The position numbers and the translations under genes are program-made. Positions 1-7,905 of a stretch of DNA of 20,354 nucleotides are shown here, piece after piece; position 1 is the stretch's first letter, and every line of letters begins with the position of its first letter. The DNA comes from an uncultured Bacilli bacterium. Its GTDB lineage: Bacteria > Bacillota_I > Bacilli_A > RF39 > UBA660. The notes beneath the pieces are model-generated. The model saw only the letters and a list, made by a program, of their open reading frames with translations. It did no database searches and was not told the DNA's origin. Location of the stretch: contig CANRAQ010000013.1 of the NCBI GenBank assembly GCA_947628725.1, positions 1-20,354 of the forward strand, written 5' to 3'.

Positions 1-560
1 GTCATTTCAATCATTGGTAATATTAAAGGTGAAATATATTTATCTCTTTCAATGTCTTCGGGGTGATAATACTCTTCTGATTCAATAAATTTAGTTATTG
101 AATCTTTACTATTAATTTTTCTTATTTTAGGATGTTCCATTAACCAATATATTTTTTTATCATATATAAAACCTGACGAAGTGTCAATAATAGCGTGATT
201 ACCCTCTTCAGAAGTTACTTCAACAATACAATGATCTGCATAAAGTGGATCATTATTATTTATGTACTGTGGATTTAATCTTAAACTATCTATTGATGCA
301 TATAGAAGTTGAACATCGTCTTTTTCGTCTAAAAATGCTCTAGACATTAGTAGCGCTCTATCATAGCAGTGACCATTAGACATCCCATCTGATAACAATA
401 ATATTGATGCTGGAATACCTCCATCATATATAGTTCTTAATTTTTCTATTAATTCATCATTATAAGGTGCAATATATCCATGGTTTAATCCCCATATCAA
501 CAATTTCTTCAATTTATAATTGTGTAAATTCCACTTTAATGTTTGTAATCTTTTTTCCAT
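1..560 (-). CDS. Transglutaminase-like cysteine enzyme, C-terminus beyond window
   Basis: The reading frame starts at the ATG at 560-558 and stays open for 186 codons to the window edge, so the C-terminus is missing. An AGGGGAG ribosome binding site lies just upstream and a good promoter sits at 594-622. The protein shows the spacing of a transglutaminase-like (papain-fold) core: Cys65 in GHCYDRALLMSRAF, His110 in ADHCIVEV and Asp126 in HAIIDTSSG, i.e. Cys, then His about 45 residues later, then Asp 16 later. No signal peptide or membrane segment is visible, so it is probably cytoplasmic. In this family the triad supports peptide or amide hydrolysis or acyl transfer; the substrate here is unknown. 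It is divergently transcribed from the large surface-protein gene. The family assignment is by motif only and I do not recognise a named member. Confidence 0.6.
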   Translation of the reverse strand, partial: MEKRLQTLKWNLHNYKLKKLLIWGLNHGYIAPYNDELIEKLRTIYDGGIPASILLLSDGMSNGHCYDRALLMSRAFLDEKDDVQLLYASIDSLRLNPQYINNNDPLYADHCIVEVTSEEGNHAIIDTSSGFIYDKKIYWLMEHPKIRKINSKDSITKFIESEEYYHPEDIERDKYISPLILPMIEM

Positions 561-593
561 TCAAGACACTCCCCTTTTTTTGAATTGCTGTAT

Positions 594-622
594 ATAGTAA
601 CATAAAATCACAAAAAAAGCAA
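594..622 (-). promoter_or_regulatory. Promoter of the transglutaminase-like gene
   Basis: Read on the minus strand: TTGCTT, a 17-base spacer, then TACTAT with an extended TGT immediately before the -10. The predicted start is near 587, giving a leader of about 27 bases that contains the AGGGGAG site. Confidence 0.65.
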
Positions 623-651
623 AATAAACACTATCTTATATTTTAAATCCA

Positions 652-680
652 TTTACAATAAAATATAATTATGATAAAAT
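652..680 (+). promoter_or_regulatory. Promoter of the repeat surface-protein gene
   Basis: TTTACA at 652-657, a 17-base spacer and TAAAAT at 675-680, with an extended -10 (TGATAAAAT). The same TGATA-x-AAT form recurs upstream of other genes in the window. It lies about 30 bases before the ATG, leaving room for the AGGAAG site at 691-696. Confidence 0.7.
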
Positions 681-707
681 AAAGTTGTTTAGGAAGTGTG
701 AAGTTTT

Positions 708-3700
708 ATGAAAAAATATTTTAGATTTATGGTAATTATACCAGTTATGTTGATATTGATGTTAGAAAATGTTTATGCTAGTGAAAAAAATATCAACAAT
801 TCAAAATTTGAAGTAAAGGAAGGAGAAGAATTTAGCGTATCATTTGATTTAAATCCTAATGGTAATTATTCTTATGATTATTCTGCTATATTAAAATACG
901 ATAAAAATATTATAGAAGTTTTAGATGAAGATAGTTTTAATTCTAAAGATGTAGTATATGATTCGAAAAACAATAAAATTACTATAAGCAATGAAAAAAG
1001 TAATAATAAAGATACTATAAACATTAAATTTAAAGTAAAAAATAATGTTAATTCTAAAGAGACTACTATTAATTTAGATGAAGTAACAGAAATTGATGAT
1101 TCTGACAAAGAACCATTAAAATCTCAAACTATAAAAGTAAATATAGATGGCAAAAATAGTTCATTTATTAAAGAAAATAGTAGAGGAATTATTATTTTAT
1201 TAGTCGCATTAGTAGTTATTTTATGTGCAGTATTTATCGCATATAATGCTAAATGTTCAAAAGATACTAAACATTCAAAATCAGAAACTAGAAAAAGAAT
1301 AAATATAGTTATTTCTATAAGCGCATGTGTTGTTATAATGTTAATTTTATTATTATCTATATCTACACATAAAAAAACTAATAATATAGAATATAAATTA
1401 AATATTATAAATTCAAATGATACAACTAGTGATGACAAAGATCAAGAACAAGAAGAAGAAAAAACTAAAGATGAAACAGTAGAACAAGTTGGATCTATTA
1501 CAGGAACTAATACAGTTACAAACAATAACACAAATTCTACAAATAAAGAAGATACAAACGATAAAAATAACGATGTTGATGATAAGAAAGAAACAACACC
1601 TAAAAATGCTCCAAGTGTTGAAGATTTAAATTTAAATGTAACTGAAGATGAATATATAGATGTTTCTTTCAGTTTAAAAGATGAAGATAAAACTATGAGT
1701 AGTTTATATCTAGTTATAATAGACGAGTCTGGAAATGAAACTGTTAATAAATTAGAACTTTCAGAGGATAACAAATATAAATATACATTTGATTCGCAAA
1801 AATCTGGAAAATATACTGTTAAAGTATTAGCTGATTATGAATTAACTTATGGAAAAACTCATACTAAAGAGTTATTAACTGAAAAAGAAATAGAAGTAAA
1901 TATAAGTGCTTCAATTGAAATTAATAAACAAAAAACAAATTTCTATCCATCTAAAAATGAAATAGCAGATATTTACTATGATATAGTTGATAATACTGAT
2001 AAGCAGATTGAAAGCCTAACAATAAATGATAAAGAATATAAAGTTATAAAAAATAGTGATATATATAAAATTGAATATAAAGCTAAGAATGAGTCAGGAA
2101 TCGAAGATTTAAACTTATCAAGTATAAATTATTCTGATGGAACTAAAGTATTAGTTATGAGAACTGATAAAATAGATGTATTAAAATCTATTCCACGAGT
2201 AGAAAATTATTATGTTGAAGAAAATTATTCTGATGGAACAGCAACATTTATATTTGATTTAATAGATGAAGATAAAGCCTTAACTAGAAAAGACGGAAAA
2301 ATATTTGGAACATATGCAAGTATAGATGGCAAGGAGATAGAAGTAACAGATAATTCTACTAGAGTAGAAGTAACATTTGAAAACATTCCAAAAAATGTTA
2401 TGTCAGTATTTGAAGTAAATGCAACATATGATTTAGATACTGATGAACTAAATGATATTACAGGAGAATTAAACGAAATAGATAATCAATTATTTAGTGA
2501 AGAATTTATGCCTGTAGATAGTTCAAAAATAGTTGTGGATAACATAAAAACATATGATGTTTCAACAAATAATGAAAAGGTATATTTTAATAAAAATGAA
2601 AAAATAGGATTATCATTTGATGTAAATGTACCAAAAAATGTAACATTAGATTTAGGATATGTTATTATAAATGGAATAAAATATGAAATTGAAAAGAAAG
2701 ATAATACATATAAAGTAGTAGATTCAATCGAAAGTTATGATATAGCTGGAGTAAAAGATATAAAACTAGAATATATAGTATTATCTGATGATGAACATAT
2801 AGAACTTAGTGATAAGCAAACTAAAGTAGAAATTTTAAAAACAGAACCATTAGTTGAAAATTATCATGTTAAAGAAAATTATTCTGATGACACAGCAACA
2901 TTTATATTTGACTTAATAGATGTTGATAAAGCACTAACTAAAGAAAATGGAAAAATAGTAGGCACATATGTAACTATAGCAGGAAAATCTGCCCAAATAA
3001 CAGATAATTCAACTAGCGTAGAAGTAACATTTAAAGATATTCCAAAAAATGAAATATCAACATTTGAAGTATATGCAACATATGACTTAGATACAAACGA
3101 ATTAAATGAAGATACAGGTAATTTAAATACATATAGTAAAAAAATATATGAGATAGAATTCCAACCTGTAGATGCTTCTAAATTAGTTATAAATAATATC
3201 AAAACATATGACACTACAACAAATAATGAAAAAACATATTTTGAAAAAAATGAAAAAATAGGATTATCATTTGATGCCGTTACTCCAGAAAATGTAATAT
3301 TTAATTTAAGTTATGTTCTTATAGGTGGTAGACACTACGAACTTGAAAAAGTAGGAAATACTTATCAAATAGTAGAACCAATTATGGGTTACCAAACATC
3401 AGGAGTAATTGATATAAAATTAGATTCTGTAGTTTTATCTGATGGTGAATCAATAAATTTAAGTGATAAGACTGCAAAAATAGAAGTATTAAAATCAAAA
3501 CCAAAAGTTGAAAACTATCATGTTAAAGAAAATTATGCTGCTGGCACATCAACATTTACATTTGATTTAGTAGATATAGATAATGCATTAACTAAAGAAA
3601 ATGGCAAAATAGTAGGTACATATGCAACTATAGCAGGAAAAACTGCCCAAATAACAGATAATTCAACTAGCGTAGAAGTAACATTTAAAGATATTCCAAA

Positions 3701-5189
3701 AAATGAAATATCAACATTTGAAGTATATGCAACATATGATTTAGATACAAACGAGTTAAATGAAAATACAGGTAATTTAAATACATATGATGAAAAAATA
3801 TATGAGGTAGAATTCCAACCTGTAGATGTTTCTAAATTAAAAGTTGATAATGTTAAATTATTTGATGAAGCAAACAAACAAGAAAAAATATATTATAGAA
3901 GATATGAAAATCTTAAATTATCATTTGATGTTAAAGACGATTACAACTTTTCTATATCAAAAGCTAAAGTAAATGGTAAAGAATATAGTTTAATAAAAGA
4001 CGGAGATACATATACGATAGATGGATATATAGAAAAATATGATACATATGGGGTTAAAACTATAACATTAGAAGAAATAATATTGGAAAATAATGAAGAA
4101 GTAGAAGTAAATAAGGAATTTAAAATTGAAATTCTAAAGAAATCTCCATCATTTTCTGATGTTGAGTTAGTGACTAACGAAGATGGAACAGTAACAGTAA
4201 CATTTAGTATCAACGATAATGAAAAAGTAATGAAAAGAGATAATCAAGGCAATTTAGTGGATGCTTATGTTAGCCTTGGAGCGCGATACGAAAAAATAAC
4301 AAGTGTAGGAAAAAATTCAATAACATTTAAAAATGTTCCTAAAAATAGGGGAATAATTTTAGGAATTTATAGTGATTACGACTATGATACCAATGAATTA
4401 AACCCTGGAGATAATGAAGGAACAATAAAAGAAAATACATTTCAGTCAACTTGTCTTTATAGACTTGTAGTATTTGCTCAAGAATTTGATTTATCGCTTA
4501 ATATAAGTGATTTAAAGATTACAAATGTATATGATGTTGCAGGCAAATATTTTAGAAAAAATGAAAACTTAAGATTAAAATTCAAAGTTGACACAAATAC
4601 AAAACAAGCTGTAACTAAAGCAATTGTAAGTGGAACAACTTACGATGTTAAAAAATTCAATGATGATGGATATTATTTTATAGATATTGGATCATATAAG
4701 GATCATGGAAAACAAAGTCTTAATGTTCAAGAAATATTCTTAGAAAATGGAGATGTAGTAAACATAGATGATGAGAATATCCAATTTGAAATTTTAAAAT
4801 CTAGACCAACATATTCAAACTTGAAACTTACAAAAAGGACACATATAAGTGAAGAAGGTAAAACTACTTATGATATCATAGTAAGATTTAAAATTGCTGA
4901 TGTAGATAATACATTTACATATAATGAAAATGGTACACTAGTAAATGCTAATGTAACAATGTTAGGCCATACAAGAAATTTCGATTATGATAAATCTAAA
5001 GATATAGATGGTAAGGGAGTTCCAGTAGAATTAGTATTTGAAAATTTACAAATTTCTAATTCATTTATGCTTAATATGTATGGAGCATTTACCTTAGATG
5101 AAGATGGTACACCTGAAAATACTTATGCAGGTGGAACAATAACAAGAAATGTATTCTTTATTAGTATGTTGGAAGAAGAGGGAGAATAA
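708..5189 (+). CDS. Large membrane-anchored repeat surface protein with cohesin-like head
   Basis: This is a 1493-residue protein. Residues 1-25 look like a signal peptide. Residues 30-145 resemble a cohesin-type beta domain (FEVKEGEEFSVSFDL, YSAILKYDKNIIEVL). Hydrophobic segments at about 161-179 and 199-217 flank a short basic loop (KSETRKR), which should be cytoplasmic, so both the head and the long C-terminal part should lie outside the cell. An acidic, Thr/Asn-rich linker covers 235-300. From 302 to the end there are repeats of about 218 residues starting at Pro302, 496, 714, 932, 1147 and 1367; the last is a half unit. Each full unit appears to be two beta-rich subdomains. There is no LPXTG or other C-terminal anchor. 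The likely role is adhesion or surface interaction, but this is inferred from architecture alone. The ATG is preceded by AGGAAG and a good promoter. Confidence 0.75.
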   Translation: MKKYFRFMVIIPVMLILMLENVYASEKNINNSKFEVKEGEEFSVSFDLNPNGNYSYDYSAILKYDKNIIEVLDEDSFNSKDVVYDSKNNKITISNEKSNNKDTINIKFKVKNNVNSKETTINLDEVTEIDDSDKEPLKSQTIKVNIDGKNSSFIKENSRGIIILLVALVVILCAVFIAYNAKCSKDTKHSKSETRKRINIVISISACVVIMLILLLSISTHKKTNNIEYKLNIINSNDTTSDDKDQEQEEEKTKDETVEQVGSITGTNTVTNNNTNSTNKEDTNDKNNDVDDKKETTPKNAPSVEDLNLNVTEDEYIDVSFSLKDEDKTMSSLYLVIIDESGNETVNKLELSEDNKYKYTFDSQKSGKYTVKVLADYELTYGKTHTKELLTEKEIEVNISASIEINKQKTNFYPSKNEIADIYYDIVDNTDKQIESLTINDKEYKVIKNSDIYKIEYKAKNESGIEDLNLSSINYSDGTKVLVMRTDKIDVLKSIPRVENYYVEENYSDGTATFIFDLIDEDKALTRKDGKIFGTYASIDGKEIEVTDNSTRVEVTFENIPKNVMSVFEVNATYDLDTDELNDITGELNEIDNQLFSEEFMPVDSSKIVVDNIKTYDVSTNNEKVYFNKNEKIGLSFDVNVPKNVTLDLGYVIINGIKYEIEKKDNTYKVVDSIESYDIAGVKDIKLEYIVLSDDEHIELSDKQTKVEILKTEPLVENYHVKENYSDDTATFIFDLIDVDKALTKENGKIVGTYVTIAGKSAQITDNSTSVEVTFKDIPKNEISTFEVYATYDLDTNELNEDTGNLNTYSKKIYEIEFQPVDASKLVINNIKTYDTTTNNEKTYFEKNEKIGLSFDAVTPENVIFNLSYVLIGGRHYELEKVGNTYQIVEPIMGYQTSGVIDIKLDSVVLSDGESINLSDKTAKIEVLKSKPKVENYHVKENYAAGTSTFTFDLVDIDNALTKENGKIVGTYATIAGKTAQITDNSTSVEVTFKDIPKNEISTFEVYATYDLDTNELNENTGNLNTYDEKIYEVEFQPVDVSKLKVDNVKLFDEANKQEKIYYRRYENLKLSFDVKDDYNFSISKAKVNGKEYSLIKDGDTYTIDGYIEKYDTYGVKTITLEEIILENNEEVEVNKEFKIEILKKSPSFSDVELVTNEDGTVTVTFSINDNEKVMKRDNQGNLVDAYVSLGARYEKITSVGKNSITFKNVPKNRGIILGIYSDYDYDTNELNPGDNEGTIKENTFQSTCLYRLVVFAQEFDLSLNISDLKITNVYDVAGKYFRKNENLRLKFKVDTNTKQAVTKAIVSGTTYDVKKFNDDGYYFIDIGSYKDHGKQSLNVQEIFLENGDVVNIDDENIQFEILKSRPTYSNLKLTKRTHISEEGKTTYDIIVRFKIADVDNTFTYNENGTLVNANVTMLGHTRNFDYDKSKDIDGKGVPVELVFENLQISNSFMLNMYGAFTLDEDGTPENTYAGGTITRNVFFISMLEEEGE
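2193..5186 (+). repeat. Tandem ~654-bp in-frame repeats inside the surface-protein gene
   Basis: Unit boundaries taken at a conserved Pro codon fall at 2193, 2847, 3501, 4146 and 4806, giving periods of 654, 654, 645 and 660 bases and a final partial unit. A more divergent first unit runs from about 1611. Recurrent protein landmarks are VENYHVKENY, TDNSTSVEVTFKDIPKN, YATYDLDTNELN and QPVDxSKL. The second and third units listed (2847 and 3501) are the most alike. Confidence 0.85.
2991..3739 (+). repeat. Exact 95-base direct repeat pair, 654 bases apart
   Basis: Positions 2991-3085 and 3645-3739 are identical base for base, including all third codon positions; the first difference is c at 3086 against t at 3740. 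Similarity continues on both sides. The lack of any synonymous change points to recent duplication or gene conversion between neighbouring units. Confidence 0.9.
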
Positions 5190-5202
5190 TCCTTCTTTTT
5201 TC
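5171..5202 (+). terminator. Probable terminator overlapping the end of the surface-protein gene
   Basis: AAGAGGGA at 5176-5183 pairs with TCCTTCTT at 5190-5197 (8 pairs, one G-T), loop GAATAA. The stem can extend outward into the run of T at 5196-5201. The stop codon lies in the loop. The T run is partly used by the extended stem, so efficiency is uncertain. Confidence 0.5.
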
Positions 5203-5218
5203 AATAAATATATTAATA

Positions 5219-5248
5219 TTGTTCAATTATTAAAATTTGTGATATAAT
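5219..5248 (+). promoter_or_regulatory. Promoter of the tandem thioredoxin gene
   Basis: TATAAT at 5243-5248 with an extended TGA before it (TGATATAAT). TTGTTC at 5219-5224 is a reasonable -35 with an 18-base spacer. It lies about 32 bases upstream of the ATG at 5280, with AGAAAGAGGG as ribosome binding site in between. Confidence 0.65.
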
Positions 5249-5279
5249 ATATTTGAGTAATTAAGAAAGAGGGAGTAAT

Positions 5280-6131
5280 ATGTCAAAAGAAAAGAAAAAA
5301 ACAATTATAATAACAGTGTTAGTAGCTGTTATAGCCATAGTTTTGGCAACCGTATTCATAATAGATACATTAAAACAAAACGGAACAATTGTATCTGATG
5401 AAGTTAAAGAAATAATGGATGATTTTGATGAATATTATAATTCGAAATCTAGAACTATTATTTACTATGCTAGTAGTGAGTGTGGTTATTGTGAATTACA
5501 AACACCAGTACTTGAAAATATTGCAGAGGATTATGATTTAGATTATCTATATATAGATAAACTTAAATTACCTTCTAAGCAAAAAAAAGAAATAATTAAA
5601 CAATTAGATATAGAAGATGGTACACCAACAACAGTTATTGTAGAAAATGGAGAGGTAATAGATTCATTAGTTGGATACCATTCAGGTCAAGATTTCGTAG
5701 AATTTTTAAAGAATACTGAAATATTAGATGAAGATGCTGAATATTCTGCAGAATCAGGTATAACATTTATTGAATATGATGAATATGAAAAATTGATAAA
5801 TAGTAATTCAACTAACATAATAACTATTGGACAAACTACATGTTCACATTGTATAGCAATCAAGCCAACATTAAGTTCAGTAGCTAAGGATTATTCAATA
5901 AAAATTAATTACATAAATATTGATGTTCTTGATGAAGAAAATTATAAATCATTTAACGAAAGTTTAAATAAGATTGAATATAATGATCCAGAATTTGTTG
6001 AAAATGGACAATTTGGTACACCATTAATACTTATAGTTAAGAATGGTAAGGTTATAGATTATATTTCTGGTGAAAGAACTTATTCACAATTAGTAAGAGA
6101 ATTTAGAAAACAAGGATTAATTTCTGAATAA
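5280..6131 (+). CDS. Membrane-anchored protein with two thioredoxin domains
   Basis: This is a 283-residue protein. Residues 9-30 form a single N-terminal membrane segment after a basic start (MSKEKKK), so the rest should lie outside the cell. Domain one (about 45-147) has CGYC at 68-71 and the cis-proline in GTPT (Pro116). Domain two (about 160-280) has CSHC at 188-191 and the cis-proline in GTPL (Pro248). Both redox sites are therefore intact. The role is probably thiol-disulphide exchange on exported proteins or heme/cytochrome precursors, but the partner is not visible here. It is followed after 18 bases by the PH-domain gene, with which it is probably co-transcribed. The length is about twice a normal thioredoxin, in keeping with a tandem fusion. 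Confidence 0.8.
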   Translation: MSKEKKKTIIITVLVAVIAIVLATVFIIDTLKQNGTIVSDEVKEIMDDFDEYYNSKSRTIIYYASSECGYCELQTPVLENIAEDYDLDYLYIDKLKLPSKQKKEIIKQLDIEDGTPTTVIVENGEVIDSLVGYHSGQDFVEFLKNTEILDEDAEYSAESGITFIEYDEYEKLINSNSTNIITIGQTTCSHCIAIKPTLSSVAKDYSIKINYINIDVLDEENYKSFNESLNKIEYNDPEFVENGQFGTPLILIVKNGKVIDYISGERTYSQLVREFRKQGLISE

Positions 6132-6149
6132 TAACTTTAGGAGGAGTAT

Positions 6150-6590
6150 ATGAAAAGTGTATATGAAAATTTAAAAGAATTTAAGAAAAACTTCCCTTCT
6201 ACTATAGCATGGAGAATAAAAAAACATGCACAGGTTATAGAGAAACATTTAAATCCTGGTGAGGAAGTAAAATTCGGTTTTGTCGCTCAAAAAGGATATT
6301 CATCAATAGATATTTTCAGTACGTTTGCTGTAGTTCTAACTGATAGAAGAATTCTCTTGGCCCAAAAGAAATTAATATTCGGATACACTTTTTTAGCCAT
6401 AACACCTGATATGTTTAACGATTTAACAGTTAAAGCAGGTATAATATGGGGATCTGTACACATAGATACAGTTAAAGAAACTGTTGTATTATCTAATATA
6501 GCAAAAAATGCGTTAGATGATATAGAAACACAGATAACTGAGTACATGATGAACGAAAAGAAAAAATATGTAAATACTCAAGATAGATAA
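6150..6590 (+). CDS. Small YokE-like bacterial PH-domain protein
   Basis: This is a 146-residue soluble protein. The core at about 35-135 has the order typical of the YokE-like bacterial PH fold: LNPGEEVKFGFVA, then FAVVLTDRRILLAQKKL, then ITPDMFNDLTVKAG and a final helix ALDDIETQITEYM. No membrane segment or catalytic motif is seen. Bacterial PH domains of this type are often intracellular and of unknown ligand. Its ATG follows an AGGAGGAG site at 6139-6146, the strongest in this part of the window, suggesting good expression. It probably forms a two-gene unit with the upstream thioredoxin gene and ends at a hairpin that overlaps its stop codon. Confidence 0.65.
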   Translation: MKSVYENLKEFKKNFPSTIAWRIKKHAQVIEKHLNPGEEVKFGFVAQKGYSSIDIFSTFAVVLTDRRILLAQKKLIFGYTFLAITPDMFNDLTVKAGIIWGSVHIDTVKETVVLSNIAKNALDDIETQITEYMMNEKKKYVNTQDR

Positions 6591-6602
6591 AATCTATCTT
6601 TT
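6580..6602 (+). terminator. Terminator at the end of the PH-domain gene
   Basis: A perfect 9-base stem, AAGATAGAT at 6580-6588 with ATCTATCTT at 6592-6600, with an AAA loop and a run of four T (6599-6602). The stop codon TAA overlaps stem and loop. The short T run and the gene starting only 16 bases later suggest leaky termination. Confidence 0.6.
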
Positions 6603-6618
6603 GTTGTATGGTGATGTT

Positions 6619-7806
6619 ATGAAAGAAAAAAATAAATTAATTGCGTTAATAATAATTTTATTGATACTTATATATATATTAGGCAAATTAATTAAAGTAA
6701 ATAGTATAAAATATACTATAACTAGTGAAAACACTAAATTTAATATAAGTGAAATCCATAACGATGATACTATTTATTTTGAAATAACAAATGGTAAATT
6801 TATTTATCCAATAAGCATATTTGATTCAATTAAAGAAAAAAGATTAATTAATAAAATATATTCATATAAAGATAAAGAGTACAGTTGTATTTTACCTATA
6901 ATAAATAATGATATATATACAGACATTATGTGTATTAAAGATAATACTATATATAATTATCAAAGTATAAAGGGAAATGATAAAAAATTAGATGACTATG
7001 TAAGTACATTAAGTATGTATAAAACATATGAAACAAATGATGATTATAAAACTTATAACAATGTTATAAAAGTTTATAACAACATAGATAAAATTATATC
7101 AATTACAACTTATAAAGGTATTTTTATAAATGATAAAGAAATACAATTATTTAATGATGATATATATAGCAATGAACTAAATAGTTATATAGATAAGTAC
7201 TATATAACAGCTGATTATAATAGTAAATATGAATTTAGTGATTTTTATGTAGTTAACTTAGAAAATGAAAACATATCTAAAATAAATTCTAAACAAAATA
7301 TCTCATTTGATTCATATATACAAGGTATAGTTGATAATAAAGTATATTTATATGATACAGATAATGAAATTCAATATGAAATAGATATAGAAAATAATCA
7401 AATTAATATAGTTTCAAATGATGAATATATAAAGTATTATAGAAATAACAAATGGGAAAAATTAAGTATAAATAAGTTAAAAAATAAGGAAATATATTTT
7501 GAATTTAGTGACTATAGTAATAAGTTTCCAGATTATGATTACAAATATGAAAATGATTACTACTACTATTTAATTAAAAATGAAAAACAGGTAAGTAATA
7601 GATTATATAGATTAAATAAAAATAATTTAGATATAATTGAATATTTATTTGATCTACCAACAGATAATATAAAGTTAAAAGATAATTATATATATTACAT
7701 ATATAAAGATTCTTTATATTACTATAGTGATAAGACTAATATAGTTAAAGTATTAAGTGATACTGAATTAAATTTTAATGATAAAATAAAATACTATATA
7801 TATTAA
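6619..7806 (+). CDS. Membrane-anchored protein of unknown function, possibly beta-propeller
   Basis: I choose the ATG at 6619 (395 residues), not the in-frame TTG at 6601, because GGTGAT at 6610-6615 is well spaced before it and the basic MKEKNK then precedes the hydrophobic segment (about residues 7-24). The rest is very rich in Tyr, Asn, Lys and Ile and should be outside the cell. Several stretches look like short beta blades (NKVYLYDTDNEIQYEIDIEN; DNYIYYIYKDSLYYYSDKT), which would fit a propeller-like or DUF5050-like domain, but I do not recognise the family. No catalytic motif is seen. It has no clear promoter of its own and may rely on read-through past the hairpin at 6580-6602. Confidence 0.65.
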   Translation: MKEKNKLIALIIILLILIYILGKLIKVNSIKYTITSENTKFNISEIHNDDTIYFEITNGKFIYPISIFDSIKEKRLINKIYSYKDKEYSCILPIINNDIYTDIMCIKDNTIYNYQSIKGNDKKLDDYVSTLSMYKTYETNDDYKTYNNVIKVYNNIDKIISITTYKGIFINDKEIQLFNDDIYSNELNSYIDKYYITADYNSKYEFSDFYVVNLENENISKINSKQNISFDSYIQGIVDNKVYLYDTDNEIQYEIDIENNQINIVSNDEYIKYYRNNKWEKLSINKLKNKEIYFEFSDYSNKFPDYDYKYENDYYYYLIKNEKQVSNRLYRLNKNNLDIIEYLFDLPTDNIKLKDNYIYYIYKDSLYYYSDKTNIVKVLSDTELNFNDKIKYYIY

Positions 7807-7819
7807 AATATAATAATTA

Positions 7820-7848
7820 GTGACTTAATTATATAATTATGATAAAAT
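7820..7848 (+). promoter_or_regulatory. Promoter of trpS
   Basis: GTGACT at 7820-7825, a 17-base spacer and TAAAAT at 7843-7848 with an extended -10 (TGATAAAAT). The predicted start near 7855 gives a leader of about 50 bases, too short for a T-box or a trp attenuator. Confidence 0.65.
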
Positions 7849-7866
7849 TAGTATGTAAATATAAAT

Positions 7867-7905
7867 AGAAGGGAATCAATATTTATATATTGATTATGAA
7901 GAGAT
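7867..7905 (+). promoter_or_regulatory. trpS leader: ribosome binding site separated from the ATG by a hairpin
   Basis: AGAAGGG ends at 7873, 32 bases before the ATG. Between them is a perfect 9-base stem (AATCAATAT at 7874-7882 with ATATTGATT at 7887-7895, loop TTAT). If folded, the hairpin takes out 22 bases and leaves 10 between the site and the ATG. The only nearer candidate is a weak GAAGAG at 7898-7903. Confidence 0.45.

Noticed and set aside
1124..4213. Several minus-strand frames of about 75-115 codons inside the surface-protein gene
   Set aside because: They are Ser/Phe-rich antisense shadows of an AT-rich coding repeat; two of them recur only because the repeat does, and none has a ribosome binding site.
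7807..7905. T-box or trp leader-peptide attenuator upstream of trpS
   Set aside because: The predicted leader is only about 50 bases, with no T-box sequence (TGGNACCGCG type), no specifier loop and no terminator.
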